A stretch of DNA of 64,000 nucleotides from Aquabacterium sp. Lineage in GTDB: Bacteria; Pseudomonadota; Gammaproteobacteria; Burkholderiales; Burkholderiaceae_C. The notes under the pieces were generated by a model that had not been told where the DNA came from, searched no databases, and saw only the letters and a list, made by a program, of their open reading frames with translations. Both the position numbers and the translations under genes were made by a program. Each line of letters opens with the position of its first letter. Position 1 is the first letter of the stretch. Location of the stretch: assembly GCF_016195855.1 (NCBI RefSeq), contig NZ_JACPYU010000020.1, positions 88,855 to 152,854 of the forward strand, given 5' to 3'. Of the stretch, positions 1 through 9,353 are shown one piece after another.

Positions 1-1674
1 CAGCAACAGCCTTTGCTTTTCGGTCCTCAGGGACAGTTGCCTGGTGGCGAAGCGAACCGCCGCGCCCATGCGGGTGTAGTAACCAGGCTTGATGGCCCCC
101 ACCCTGTCACGCGTGGCCTGCCCCCAGGGCTCGTTGAAACGCTTGAGCGCATGCACCCGCACGTTGTGGCGCTTGACCGAACTGAAGCCCAGCATCTCGA
201 ACGGGTCGCCCAGCCCTTCCATGGCCTGCCCGAACACATAGAGCGCATCACGGATCACGTCGATGACGCGTGCATCCTGCGACGCCCACGCATCGGTGGA
301 CAAGGACAGGTCGGCCAGCAACAAGGTGGCCAGGCTGCGCTCGCTGCGCTGTGGGCGGGCGAACACGCGAGGCTCGCTCAAGGTGGCCAAGTCGCCCCCA
401 TCTGAACGAGACTCGGCCTGCCAGCGCACCCAGGCATCCATGTCCAGCCGCTCGCCGCTGGTGTGCCCGCCCTGCCAACGTGGCATGGCACGCAGGCTCT
501 CCAGCCGCCGGCGCATACGTGAAGCTGTGGTGCGCAGGCTCGCAGGCACTTGCCAGGGCTCTACCACCGTGGGCATGAGCAATTGCACGGCGCAATGGTC
601 CGGCAGAAGGCTGGCCTTGCGGTGGTCCCACTCAGGCAACAGGATGCCTTGGGCGATCACCTGGTCATCCGCCGCAGCGCTGGGCAAGTCCAGATCGAAA
701 CGCACACGCGAGGCCAGCGTCTGCCCGCCAGGCGCCACGGACAAGGTGTCCATGTCATTGGCAATTTGTTTGGCGTCTTCAACAGGGTCGTCATCGGTCT
801 GGCGGTTGACGCGCACGAACTCCGTCCACGACAGCAAGGACTCCGCGCGAAAGAACATCATCAAGGCATGACGTTCATGAGACTCGGTCGTCTGCTTGGC
901 GCGCCGCCGGGTCCCATCGGTGGGCTTGGGCGCTTGCTCGCCCTGGCCGTCTCTGGCCTGCTCCTCGCGAGCGCGCGCCTGCATGGCCGCCTGCGCCAGC
1001 GACACATCCACCCACAGGCAGACGGGTGCGACTTCCTCTGAGCGCACGGCGGGGGCGGCGTCCACAGGGGCGTTGCTGGTGCCCTCACTGACAAGCGTCT
1101 GCCCGATAGACTGCCTGAGCGCCGATTGCACAGCACGCTCGCAAACGGCCTGGCGCCCCTTCAGGCCATCAGGGTTGGGGCGTTGTGCCAGGTGCTGCTC
1201 GACCAGGCGGTGATAGCGCGCCCGCCAGCCAGGATACTGGGCCAACAGCGCGGAGGTGGCCTGCAGATTGCCCTGGATCCAACTTGTGCTGACTGGCTCT
1301 TCACAGGGCGCTTCACACGCCGCCAGCTGCAAACGCATGGCGCCTTGCCCTGCCAGCCACAGGTACAGCGCCCGATTGAGCTCAGTCTGCTCGAAGATGG
1401 CCAGAACCGGCGGCAGGGCCAGGGTCTCGGCATCCAGCGTGGGCGTTGCAAAACGCTCGCCATTGCCGGCGATCTTCTGCATCAGGCCACGCGGCCCAGC
1501 GTGCCGTCGCTCAGAGGCCGAAGCCAGGCGCCATTGCGGCAAGCCGCCCATGGCCCGAAAGACCACAGCCAGTTGCCCGCTCATGTCCTCCAGGCGCACG
1601 GCGGCCTGCGGATACTGGCGGTCTGCCAGCCGCGTGACGATGCAGTGCCACCATTGACCAACCCACTCTTCCAT
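1..1674 (-). CDS. norD: NorD, nitric oxide reductase activation protein (3' end outside window)
   Basis: Partial: 558 codons are open from the ATG at 1674 to the window edge without a stop; the family is usually a little longer. The N-terminal part (MEEWVGQWWHC) is the divergent alpha-helical region of NorD. A von Willebrand A domain follows, with a MIDAS motif D-L-S-L-S-T at residues 455-460 and a second conserved block ending in RMGAAVRFAT. NorD is known to work with the MoxR ATPase NorQ to insert non-heme iron (FeB) into NorB. The start overlaps the upstream stop as TGATG, so translation is probably coupled. An AAGGAGG-type site lies just upstream. The family call is firm; the C-terminus cannot be seen. 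Confidence 0.9.
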   Translation of the reverse strand, partial: MEEWVGQWWHCIVTRLADRQYPQAAVRLEDMSGQLAVVFRAMGGLPQWRLASASERRHAGPRGLMQKIAGNGERFATPTLDAETLALPPVLAIFEQTELNRALYLWLAGQGAMRLQLAACEAPCEEPVSTSWIQGNLQATSALLAQYPGWRARYHRLVEQHLAQRPNPDGLKGRQAVCERAVQSALRQSIGQTLVSEGTSNAPVDAAPAVRSEEVAPVCLWVDVSLAQAAMQARAREEQARDGQGEQAPKPTDGTRRRAKQTTESHERHALMMFFRAESLLSWTEFVRVNRQTDDDPVEDAKQIANDMDTLSVAPGGQTLASRVRFDLDLPSAAADDQVIAQGILLPEWDHRKASLLPDHCAVQLLMPTVVEPWQVPASLRTTASRMRRRLESLRAMPRWQGGHTSGERLDMDAWVRWQAESRSDGGDLATLSEPRVFARPQRSERSLATLLLADLSLSTDAWASQDARVIDVIRDALYVFGQAMEGLGDPFEMLGFSSVKRHNVRVHALKRFNEPWGQATRDRVGAIKPGYYTRMGAAVRFATRQLSLRTEKQRLLL

Positions 1675-2672
1675 CAGCACACCTCCTTGCTGGCCTGTTT
1701 GACCTGTGCAGCCTGTTCGGCCTGTTCGGCCTTCCTCTGCCTCAAGGTTTCGCGCACCGCATCCACCCCCACGGCCCAATTCAGCACCGGGCTGCGATCC
1801 TGAGCACCTTGGGAGCGATCACACTGGCTCAGGCATTGGCCGCACTGCACGCACGAAAACATCATGCGCTTGATGTCACGCGGGTGCAGGCGCATGGGAC
1901 AGGCGTTGTCGCAGGCCGAGCCCAGCGGCGCGTCGCAGCTTCGGCACTCGCGCGCCCGTTCGCGCCGGAAGGACACCACCATGCCTTTGGGGTTGGCCAT
2001 CCAGACCAGGCTCTGGAACAGGCCCACCGCGCAGCCGAACCGGCAGAACAAGTGCCGGGCCAACACGAACTCGGCCGTGAAGACCACGGTACCGATCCAC
2101 AGAAAGCGGGCCTCGCCCGGTGTCAACCCACCATGCAGCAGATGCGACCAGATCCGCAGCGGCGGCAAGAGGTAGCTCAGCAAGGTGATCGCCCAGGTGA
2201 AGCCCAGCGCCAGGCTGAGGGCGAGAAACACAGGCCACCAGGCCTTGCGGGGCTGGATGAACGCGCCCACGCTGTTGCGCCGTCGGGTCACATGCTTGTC
2301 CCACAGGCTGAACTTGCCGATCGCGCGGTGCAGCGCCTTGTTGAGCAGCTCCACCGCAGAAAAGTGCGGGCACAACCAGCCGCAATACAGGCGCCCGTAG
2401 CGCCACGCCACGGTGAAAAACACCCCCACGACCAGCGCAATGGGCAAGAGGCCGCGCCACAACAGGCTGAGCCCCGCTTGCGTGGCCGAGATCTCACCCC
2501 TCATCAGTGCGTCAATGCCCAGTGACCACTTGAAGCCCAGCACCCACAACTGGGTCTGTGTCAGGTCAAACCGGAACAGGTTGAGCACCGGGGCCAGCAG
2601 AAAAAAGACAAAGAAGCCCACCTGCCAGCGCAGCCGCCGGCTTTGCAGCTCAGGGGCTGTCAAAGACGCCAC
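1674..2672 (-). CDS. Membrane-bound 4Fe-4S polyferredoxin (NapH/NosR/CcoG-like) in the nor operon
   Basis: About 332 residues with five or so hydrophobic helices. Two short membrane-proximal cysteine motifs, CGWLC (about 97-101) and CRFGC (about 210-214), are of the kind found in NosR, NapH and CcoG. Two C-terminal cysteine clusters (C243, C246, C254, C258 and C274, C277, C280, C284) should bind two 4Fe-4S centres. I chose the GTG at 2672 because GGAG sits 7 nt before it; a TTG at 2678 is the longer alternative. The start lies inside the 3' end of norQ (23 bp overlap) and the stop overlaps norD, so it is embedded in the norQ-norD unit. Function is not established: electron delivery or metal maturation for NO reductase is inferred from context. 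Confidence 0.85.
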   Translation of the reverse strand: MASLTAPELQSRRLRWQVGFFVFFLLAPVLNLFRFDLTQTQLWVLGFKWSLGIDALMRGEISATQAGLSLLWRGLLPIALVVGVFFTVAWRYGRLYCGWLCPHFSAVELLNKALHRAIGKFSLWDKHVTRRRNSVGAFIQPRKAWWPVFLALSLALGFTWAITLLSYLLPPLRIWSHLLHGGLTPGEARFLWIGTVVFTAEFVLARHLFCRFGCAVGLFQSLVWMANPKGMVVSFRRERARECRSCDAPLGSACDNACPMRLHPRDIKRMMFSCVQCGQCLSQCDRSQGAQDRSPVLNWAVGVDAVRETLRQRKAEQAEQAAQVKQASKEVC

Positions 2673-3471
2673 GGACAATCTCCATCAGGGCTGCCGCGGT
2701 ATCGGTGTCATCGGTCAGTGCGTCAACCACGGCTGCGCGGCAGGCCATGTCGACGTCCATGCCTGCGGAGATCAGGCGAGCGGCCATGACCAGCAGACGC
2801 GTGCTCGCGGTTTCTTCCAGATCATGGTCCGTCACACGCCGCAGGGCTTGCGCCAGCCTGACCAGGCCCGCGGCCACATCGGCATTGACGCCTGATTCGC
2901 TGCGCACGATGTCCTGCTCGACCGCGCTTTGCGGGTAGCCGAACGACAAGGCCACGAAGCGCTGACGCGTGCTGGGCTTGAGCGCCTTGAGCAGGTTCTG
3001 GTAGCCGGGGTTGTAGGACACCACCAGCATGAATTCAGGCGGGGCGATCAGCAACTCGCCTGTCCGCTCGATGGGCAGCACGCGCCGGTCATCGGCCAGC
3101 GGGTGCATGACCACGGTCGTGTCCTTGCGGGCCTCGACCACTTCGTCCAGATAGCAGATCGCGCCTTCGCGCACAGCACGCGCCAAAGGGCCATCCTGCC
3201 AGACGGTATTGCCCTGCCCGATCAGGTGCCGGCCGACGAGATCGGCCGCACTCAGGTCATCATGGCAGGACACGGTAATGAGTGGCCGCCCCAGACGGGC
3301 AGCCATGTGTTCAACAAAACGGGTTTTGCCACAACCCGTCGGCCCCTTGATCAGCAAAGGCAGCTGGCAGCGCCAGGCGTGCTCGAACAGCGCGCATTCC
3401 TGCGCCTGAGGGATGTAGTGGGGCACACCACCGGGTGCGCCCGCCAGTTGCCTGGCACTGAGCATGTCCAT
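2650..3471 (-). CDS. norQ: NorQ, MoxR-family AAA+ ATPase for NO reductase activation
   Basis: 273 residues, normal length for NorQ/CbbQ proteins. Walker A GPTGCGKT is at residues 43-50 and a Walker B-like CYLDE at 106-110, followed by a sensor-1 region (VVSYNPGYQN). It is a hexameric AAA+ chaperone that, with the VWA protein NorD, is known to be needed for assembly of active NorB. It lies 32 bp downstream of norB on the same strand. Its 3' end overlaps the polyferredoxin gene, which separates it from norD. This departs from the usual direct norQ-norD order. Confidence 0.93.
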   Translation of the reverse strand: MDMLSARQLAGAPGGVPHYIPQAQECALFEHAWRCQLPLLIKGPTGCGKTRFVEHMAARLGRPLITVSCHDDLSAADLVGRHLIGQGNTVWQDGPLARAVREGAICYLDEVVEARKDTTVVMHPLADDRRVLPIERTGELLIAPPEFMLVVSYNPGYQNLLKALKPSTRQRFVALSFGYPQSAVEQDIVRSESGVNADVAAGLVRLAQALRRVTDHDLEETASTRLLVMAARLISAGMDVDMACRAAVVDALTDDTDTAAALMEIVRGVFDSP

Positions 3472-3503
3472 GCTGATCTCTGGAAGCAGACGGGTTGGCC
3501 TTT

Positions 3504-4952
<1,449 letters not shown>

Positions 4953-5390
4953 TCAACCTTCGATGTTGGGGGGCCACTTCTCGGTATTGACTTCGCTGGT
5001 CCACTTGAGGAACTCAACCATGTCATCGAGTTGTTGGTCATTGAGGTTGAACTGCGGCATCTGCCGGCGGCCGGGCGCACCGGTAGGCTGCCCCTTGATC
5101 CAGGCCTTGATGAATTCAGGGCCACGGCGCTTGTAGACATTGCCCAACTCAGGTGCGAAGTACGCCCCCTCGCCAAGCAAGGTGTGGCAACCGATGCAGT
5201 TGCGCGTTTCCCAGATGTGTTTGCCACGCACGACCGATTCGCTGATGTTCTGCGCGTTGGATCGCTGCGGTATCTTGCGCTCCGAGTCGAACACAATGGC
5301 CGCAAACAGCAGCACAAAAAATACGGTGCCACCGTAGAAGATATTGCGGGCGGCTTGCTTGGTGAAGCCGCCCTGCTTGCCCTGGGTCAT
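4953..5390 (-). CDS. norC: Nitric oxide reductase cytochrome c subunit NorC
   Basis: 145 residues, the usual NorC size. One N-terminal membrane anchor (about residues 13-33, NIFYGGTVFFVLLFAAIVF) is followed by a periplasmic c-type heme domain with CIGCH near residue 62 and a probable axial methionine in RQMPQFNL. It passes electrons to NorB. An AAGGAG site precedes the ATG. It is the first gene of norCBQ-FeS-norD. A palindrome resembling an FNR/DNR box is centred about 66 bp upstream of the start, which fits anaerobic, NO-responsive control. Confidence 0.96.
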   Translation of the reverse strand: MTQGKQGGFTKQAARNIFYGGTVFFVLLFAAIVFDSERKIPQRSNAQNISESVVRGKHIWETRNCIGCHTLLGEGAYFAPELGNVYKRRGPEFIKAWIKGQPTGAPGRRQMPQFNLNDQQLDDMVEFLKWTSEVNTEKWPPNIEG

Positions 5391-5448
5391 ACCATTCTCC
5401 TTCTTGTCAAGGGACCGCTTGAGCCTAGGGCCGCCAAAGCTTGTTTTC

Positions 5449-5464
5449 CTTGAAGCGGTTCAAG
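5449..5464 (-). promoter_or_regulatory. Putative FNR/DNR-type operator upstream of norC
   Basis: CTTGAAGCGGTTCAAG is a perfect 6+6 palindrome around a 4-base core (TTGAA-N4-TTCAA). It is close to the Crp/Fnr-family consensus TTGAT-N4-ATCAA. It is centred about 66 bp before the norC start codon. The adjacent regulator gene makes a local Dnr protein the likely binder. The palindrome is seen directly; its role is inferred. Confidence 0.6.
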
Positions 5465-5518
5465 AAACGGGGCTTTGACCACAGCCAGATACCCCGCATC
5501 GTTCTTCAGACCGATGCC

Positions 5519-6217
5519 TCAGGCGTAGCTGGCCAGGCGCTGCGCATCCAGGATGTGGATGTGCCGACGCTCGACCGAGATCAGGCCGTTGGCCTGCAGG
5601 TCGTGCAGGATGCGCGAGAAGTGCTCCGGCGTGACCGACAACAAGGACGCAATCGTGCCCTTGCTGGCCGGTAGCGAAACGGTCACATCCTGCTCGGTGT
5701 TGTGCGCCTCGCCCACCACGGGCGAATGCAGCAGGTAGTCCACAACCCGCTTGACCCCGGAATGCAAGGTCACCGCCTCGATGTCCTTGACCAGGCCATT
5801 CATGCGACGCGACAAGCCCGTGAGCATGCGCATGGCCAGACCCGCGTTGTGCTCGATCTCGTGCACCAGCACGTCCTTGGGCACCACCAGCAACTGAGCA
5901 TCGAACAGCACGCTGGCATTTACGCTGTGGGCACCATCGCTGAACATCAGCGACTCCGACACACAGCCCCCCGCCCCGATGACCTCCATCACCTTTTCGT
6001 GGCCACTGGGTACCTTGGCAAACAGCTTGATCAAGCCGTCGATGACCAGATACAGCCCCTCGCAGGACTGCCCGGCATGAAACAACGCCTCCCCCCGCGA
6101 CAAACGCCTGACGGTCGAAGCCGCGGCAATGCGCGCCAACTCTGGCGCGGACATGTCCTTGAACAAGGGCTGACTGCCCAGGTAGGACACCACATTCAGT
6201 CTGCGCGAACCCATCAT
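5519..6217 (-). CDS. Crp/Fnr-family regulator, Dnr/NnrR-like
   Basis: 232 residues: an N-terminal cyclic-nucleotide-binding-like beta-barrel (about 15-125), a long dimer helix (about 125-150) and a winged helix. The recognition helix TPEHFSRILHDL (about 196-207) carries the E..SR pattern that reads TTGA half-sites. The N-terminus lacks the cysteine cluster of O2-sensing FNR, which points to a Dnr-type NO (heme) sensor rather than an Fe-S sensor. GAGGAG lies 6 nt before the first of two tandem ATGs. It sits between the nar operon terminator and norC, in the same orientation as both. Likely targets are norC, nar and itself; this is inference. Confidence 0.88.
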   Translation of the reverse strand: MMGSRRLNVVSYLGSQPLFKDMSAPELARIAAASTVRRLSRGEALFHAGQSCEGLYLVIDGLIKLFAKVPSGHEKVMEVIGAGGCVSESLMFSDGAHSVNASVLFDAQLLVVPKDVLVHEIEHNAGLAMRMLTGLSRRMNGLVKDIEAVTLHSGVKRVVDYLLHSPVVGEAHNTEQDVTVSLPASKGTIASLLSVTPEHFSRILHDLQANGLISVERRHIHILDAQRLASYA

Positions 6218-6277
6218 GTTGCTCCTCTTGATCGCATGAACCTGAGTTCATTCTGAGCACCCGCGCCAAGCATGGAT

Positions 6278-6291
6278 TTGATGAGGCGCAA
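6278..6291 (-). promoter_or_regulatory. Possible degenerate FNR/DNR box upstream of the Crp/Fnr gene
   Basis: TTGATGAGGCGCAA matches TTGAT-N4-ATCAA in the left arm and in the last three bases of the right arm. Its centre is about 67 bp before the regulator start, nearly the same spacing as the box before norC. Autoregulation is plausible but the right arm is weak. Confidence 0.35.
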
Positions 6292-6359
6292 ATATGCCCA
6301 ACAGATCTACTGGGGTAATTGGCATCGTTCTTTCGGACGATGCGGTGCGTTCGGGCAAC

Positions 6360-6395
6360 AAAAAAGCCCCGCGTCGACGGCATCGCTGCGGGGCT
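6360..6395 (-). terminator. Rho-independent terminator after the nar operon/carbonic anhydrase
   Basis: On the minus strand AGCCCCGC pairs with GCGGGGCT (8 bp, perfect) across a 15-nt loop and is followed by six T. It lies about 30 bp past the carbonic anhydrase stop and ends the nar transcription unit before the Crp/Fnr gene. Confidence 0.85.
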
Positions 6396-6423
6396 GGATG
6401 AGGCGACCTGACAAAACCATTTG

Positions 6424-7131
6424 TCAGGTGCGACCTCCTGGATACCAGGAGGCATCGACCTCATTGAAGATGGACCCATTGTCTGGATCGACGTCGTGGT
6501 ACGGCCCCGTTCCACTGTGCTCCGCATGCGAGGCCGGCACAAAGCGGCCAGACTTGACGTCGAAAACGTAGACCTCGCCCTCTTCGATCACATAGTGCCA
6601 ACCGTGCAGCGAGATCTGGCGTTGCTCGACGCGCTGGCGCACCATGGGGTAGTCCATCAGACGCTCCAGTTGCAGCACGACGGAGCGCTGCTCGGTGCGG
6701 CGCAAAGCCTCTTCAGACACCTGTACCGGCAAGGCCGCCTCACGGGCCAGGTCCAGCCAGGCCTGCAGGTTCTTGGCCTCGGGCGAGATCTCTTCATACA
6801 GCGCCTTCACGGCACCGCAATGGGAATGGCCGCACACGATGATGTGGCTCACGTGCAGATTGAGCACCGCGTACTCGATGGCGGCGGCCGTGCCGTGCAG
6901 GCCATGCAGGCCGTTGTAGGGCGGCACCAGGGCCCCCACATTGCGCACGATGAACAACTCGCCGGGCCCGGTGCCCGTCAACATATAGGGCACGAGTCGG
7001 GAGTCGGAGCAGCCGACAAACAGGATCGTCGGGTGCTGGCCTTGTTCCACCAGGTGCTGGAACTGGTCCTTGTAGTCCGGGAAGTAGTCGTTATGGAAGC
7101 GCCGCAGGCGCTCCAATAAGTGGTCATCCAT
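6424..7131 (-). CDS. can: Beta-class carbonic anhydrase
   Basis: 235 residues. The beta-carbonic anhydrase zinc ligands are all visible: C41 and D43 with R45 in CSDSR, and H102 and C105 in HSHCG. It interconverts CO2 and bicarbonate in the cytoplasm. The start is 6 bp after the stop of the parvulin gene, with no clear Shine-Dalgarno site, and a strong terminator follows. It is therefore the last gene of the narK1K2GHJI unit. Its presence there is unusual and suggests bicarbonate or pH homeostasis during nitrate respiration (inference). Confidence 0.93.
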   Translation of the reverse strand: MDDHLLERLRRFHNDYFPDYKDQFQHLVEQGQHPTILFVGCSDSRLVPYMLTGTGPGELFIVRNVGALVPPYNGLHGLHGTAAAIEYAVLNLHVSHIIVCGHSHCGAVKALYEEISPEAKNLQAWLDLAREAALPVQVSEEALRRTEQRSVVLQLERLMDYPMVRQRVEQRQISLHGWHYVIEEGEVYVFDVKSGRFVPASHAEHSGTGPYHDVDPDNGSIFNEVDASWYPGGRT

Positions 7132-7137
7132 GGACGT

Positions 7138-7926
7138 TTACTGTACCAGTGGGGAGTCCGCTGCGTCCAGGTCGACACCCTGCACTTCCCAGCGCGAGGC
7201 CAGCACGCGCATGGTCTGGCGCAAGGCCGTGATCCAGGCTTGTTGACGAAGGGATTGCGCCACGGCTTCGCTCACGGCCTCATAGGCTTGGGCCTGACCT
7301 GGGTCTCGCGCCAGCACTTCCACCACATGCAGGCCAAAGCGGCTGTGCACCAGGCGAGGCAGGACGCCCACATTGGCCGTGCCCTCGGTCTGGCCGAAGA
7401 GCTCCTTGGCGAACTCCGGCGCGCAGTCCTGCGCGTTGAGCCAACCCAGATCGCCACCTTGTGCGCTGCTGGGGCAGTTGGACAACTGGCGGGCCGTCTC
7501 GCCAAAGCGGTTGGGATCGGCGCGCACTTCCAGCAAGGCCTGCTCGGCGCGCAGGCGCAAGGCCTGCACATCCACACCGGGTGTCACGGCGAACAGAATG
7601 TGGCGGGCCTGCACGCGCTCGCCGATGGCGTACTGCGCGGCGTGCGCAGCGTGGTGACGGCGGCAGGCCGCCTCATCAGGCTCAGGCACGCGCAGCTGTT
7701 GCAGCAGGTACTGGTCGATGGCTTCGGCAGCGGCTTCGCTGATGACGCCCGCTTCTGGAGCCGGGTCGTCCTCGGCCAGCAAACCCGCTTCGATCGCGGC
7801 CTGACGCAGCAGCTCCAGGCTGGCGCGCTGGCGGCGATCGGTGTCGGTCAGCAACTCGGACGCATCCGCCAGGACCACGTCGCCCACGCGCAAGGCCGCG
7901 GGCATGGTGAGTTCAGCAACTTGCAT
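7138..7926 (-). CDS. Parvulin-type peptidyl-prolyl cis-trans isomerase of the nar operon
   Basis: 262 residues from the ATG at 7926, which has GGAGA upstream. It contains a PpiC/rotamase domain (VQARHILFAVTPG, then GGDLGWLNAQDCAPEFAKELF and FGLHVVEVL) after an alpha-helical N-terminal region. No signal peptide is visible, so it is probably cytoplasmic, similar to NifM-like parvulins. It follows narI by 10 bp. Parvulin genes directly after narGHJI are recurrent in beta- and gammaproteobacteria and are assumed to assist folding or maturation of the reductase. Confidence 0.88.
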   Translation of the reverse strand: MQVAELTMPAALRVGDVVLADASELLTDTDRRQRASLELLRQAAIEAGLLAEDDPAPEAGVISEAAAEAIDQYLLQQLRVPEPDEAACRRHHAAHAAQYAIGERVQARHILFAVTPGVDVQALRLRAEQALLEVRADPNRFGETARQLSNCPSSAQGGDLGWLNAQDCAPEFAKELFGQTEGTANVGVLPRLVHSRFGLHVVEVLARDPGQAQAYEAVSEAVAQSLRQQAWITALRQTMRVLASRWEVQGVDLDAADSPLVQ

Positions 7927-7936
7927 GCGTGTCTCC

Positions 7937-8632
7937 TTACAGGCCGATCTTGCGGCTGCGCACCACCTGCCATGGGCGGACCAGGTAGCCCACCGAGGCA
8001 AAACCACTCCACACATGCACCAGGCGGGTGAAGGGGAAGATGGCAAACAGGCTCATGCCCATGAACATGTGCACCTTGAAGACCATGGACACATCGGTGA
8101 TGAAGCTCGGCGCATCACCGCGGAAGGTCACCAGATGCTGAGCCCAGGCCATCAGCTTGAGCATGGTGCCGCCATCACTGTGCTCAAGAGACAGGGGCAC
8201 GGTAGACAGGCCGAGCATCAAGGTTGCCAGGATCCAGAACAGCACGAGGAAGTCACGGCCACGCGAGGTGGCGCGCACGCGCTCGTTGCTCAGGCGGCGG
8301 TGGATCAGCAGCAACAAGCCGATCAAGCCGATGCTGCCCAGCGTGCCACCGGCCACCACGGCCAGCATCTGCTTTTGCGAGGCCGTCACGCCCAGGGCAT
8401 GGATGATCTCGGGCGGCGTCAGCATGCCGAAGAAGTGGCCAAAGAACAGGCCGATGATACCCAGGTGGAACAGGTTGGAGCCGGCCCTCAGGGTACCGGT
8501 GGCCAGCATCTGGCTGGACTCGCTGCGCCAGGTGTACTGGTCGCGGTCAAATCTGATCAGGCTACCGAGCAGGAAGAGCGCGCCACAAATATAAGGATAG
8601 ATGCCAAAAATGAATTGATGAGAGAGGCTCAT
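7937..8632 (-). CDS. narI: Respiratory nitrate reductase gamma subunit NarI
   Basis: 231 residues with five membrane helices, the standard NarI size. It is the di-heme b subunit that oxidises quinol at the membrane and passes electrons to NarH. Histidines able to ligate heme occur in the helices around HLGIIGLFFGHFFG near the middle and around HMFMGMSLFAIFPFTRLVHVW near the C-terminus. The start overlaps the narJ stop by 4 bp (ATGA). Confidence 0.96.
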   Translation of the reverse strand: MSLSHQFIFGIYPYICGALFLLGSLIRFDRDQYTWRSESSQMLATGTLRAGSNLFHLGIIGLFFGHFFGMLTPPEIIHALGVTASQKQMLAVVAGGTLGSIGLIGLLLLIHRRLSNERVRATSRGRDFLVLFWILATLMLGLSTVPLSLEHSDGGTMLKLMAWAQHLVTFRGDAPSFITDVSMVFKVHMFMGMSLFAIFPFTRLVHVWSGFASVGYLVRPWQVVRSRKIGL

Positions 8633-9351
8633 GCTGATGCTCCTCGTTGGGTGGTCGATGCGCTACGGCGCACGATCTGGATGGGTTGGGGCTGGTCCGG
8701 GCTTTGCTGGCCTTTGGAGCTGCAACCTGCAAAGGCCTCGGGCTCGGCCCAGCTGGCGTCCATGTCTTCTTCCTCGGGCAAGGCCACGGTCTCGACCGCT
8801 TGCTGACCGATCTCCAGCACCGCTGCCAGCACATGCGCATACAAGCTCCTGCGCTTGATCAGCGCCGTGTGAACAGCATTGAGGATGTGGGCGATTTCGC
8901 CGATGAAGTCGCGCATCTGCGCAGCCGGCAAGGTGGAGATGAACTCCAGCACCACGGGCAGATAGTCGGGCAACTCGCCGCCGACCTTGTCGGGGTCCAG
9001 CAGCATGCCGGCCTGCTCGTAAGTCTTGACCAGATCGATCATGGCTGGGCCGCGATCACGGGAATCGCCGTGCACATGCTCGAACAAGTGCAGCGAAGTG
9101 GCACGACCACGGTCGAACAGCTCGACATAGGCTTCTTCCACTTCCATGACGTCCTGATCAACCAGGGACCCCAGCAGCATGCTCAAGCCGCGCAAACGGC
9201 CATCATTGACCGCTGCCTCGCCGACAAGCACTTGCTGCAGATCCGGCACCGAGTCACGCAACGCGGCATCCGGATAGCTCAGCAGACGGGCCAGGGCCCG
9301 CAGGCTGTAGACCGGCGTGACGCCAGCCTTCCATTTGGTGATGGCGCTCAT
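8629..9351 (-). CDS. narJ: Nitrate reductase assembly chaperone NarJ
   Basis: 240 residues from the ATG at 9351, two bases after the narH stop (TGAGCATG). It is an all-helical TorD/DmsD-type chaperone with the family block SLHLFEHVHGDSRDRG (about 80-100). It is known to hold apo-NarGH for molybdenum cofactor and Fe-S insertion before membrane docking, and is not part of the final enzyme. The acidic C-terminal tail is variable. Confidence 0.95.
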   Translation of the reverse strand: MSAITKWKAGVTPVYSLRALARLLSYPDAALRDSVPDLQQVLVGEAAVNDGRLRGLSMLLGSLVDQDVMEVEEAYVELFDRGRATSLHLFEHVHGDSRDRGPAMIDLVKTYEQAGMLLDPDKVGGELPDYLPVVLEFISTLPAAQMRDFIGEIAHILNAVHTALIKRRSLYAHVLAAVLEIGQQAVETVALPEEEDMDASWAEPEAFAGCSSKGQQSPDQPQPIQIVRRSASTTQRGASA

Positions 9352-9353
9352 GC

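Noticed and set aside
1..1674. Possible frameshift in norD because no closed frame is visible
   Set aside because: The frame is open through to the window edge with the conserved VWA domain in place; it is only cut by the boundary.
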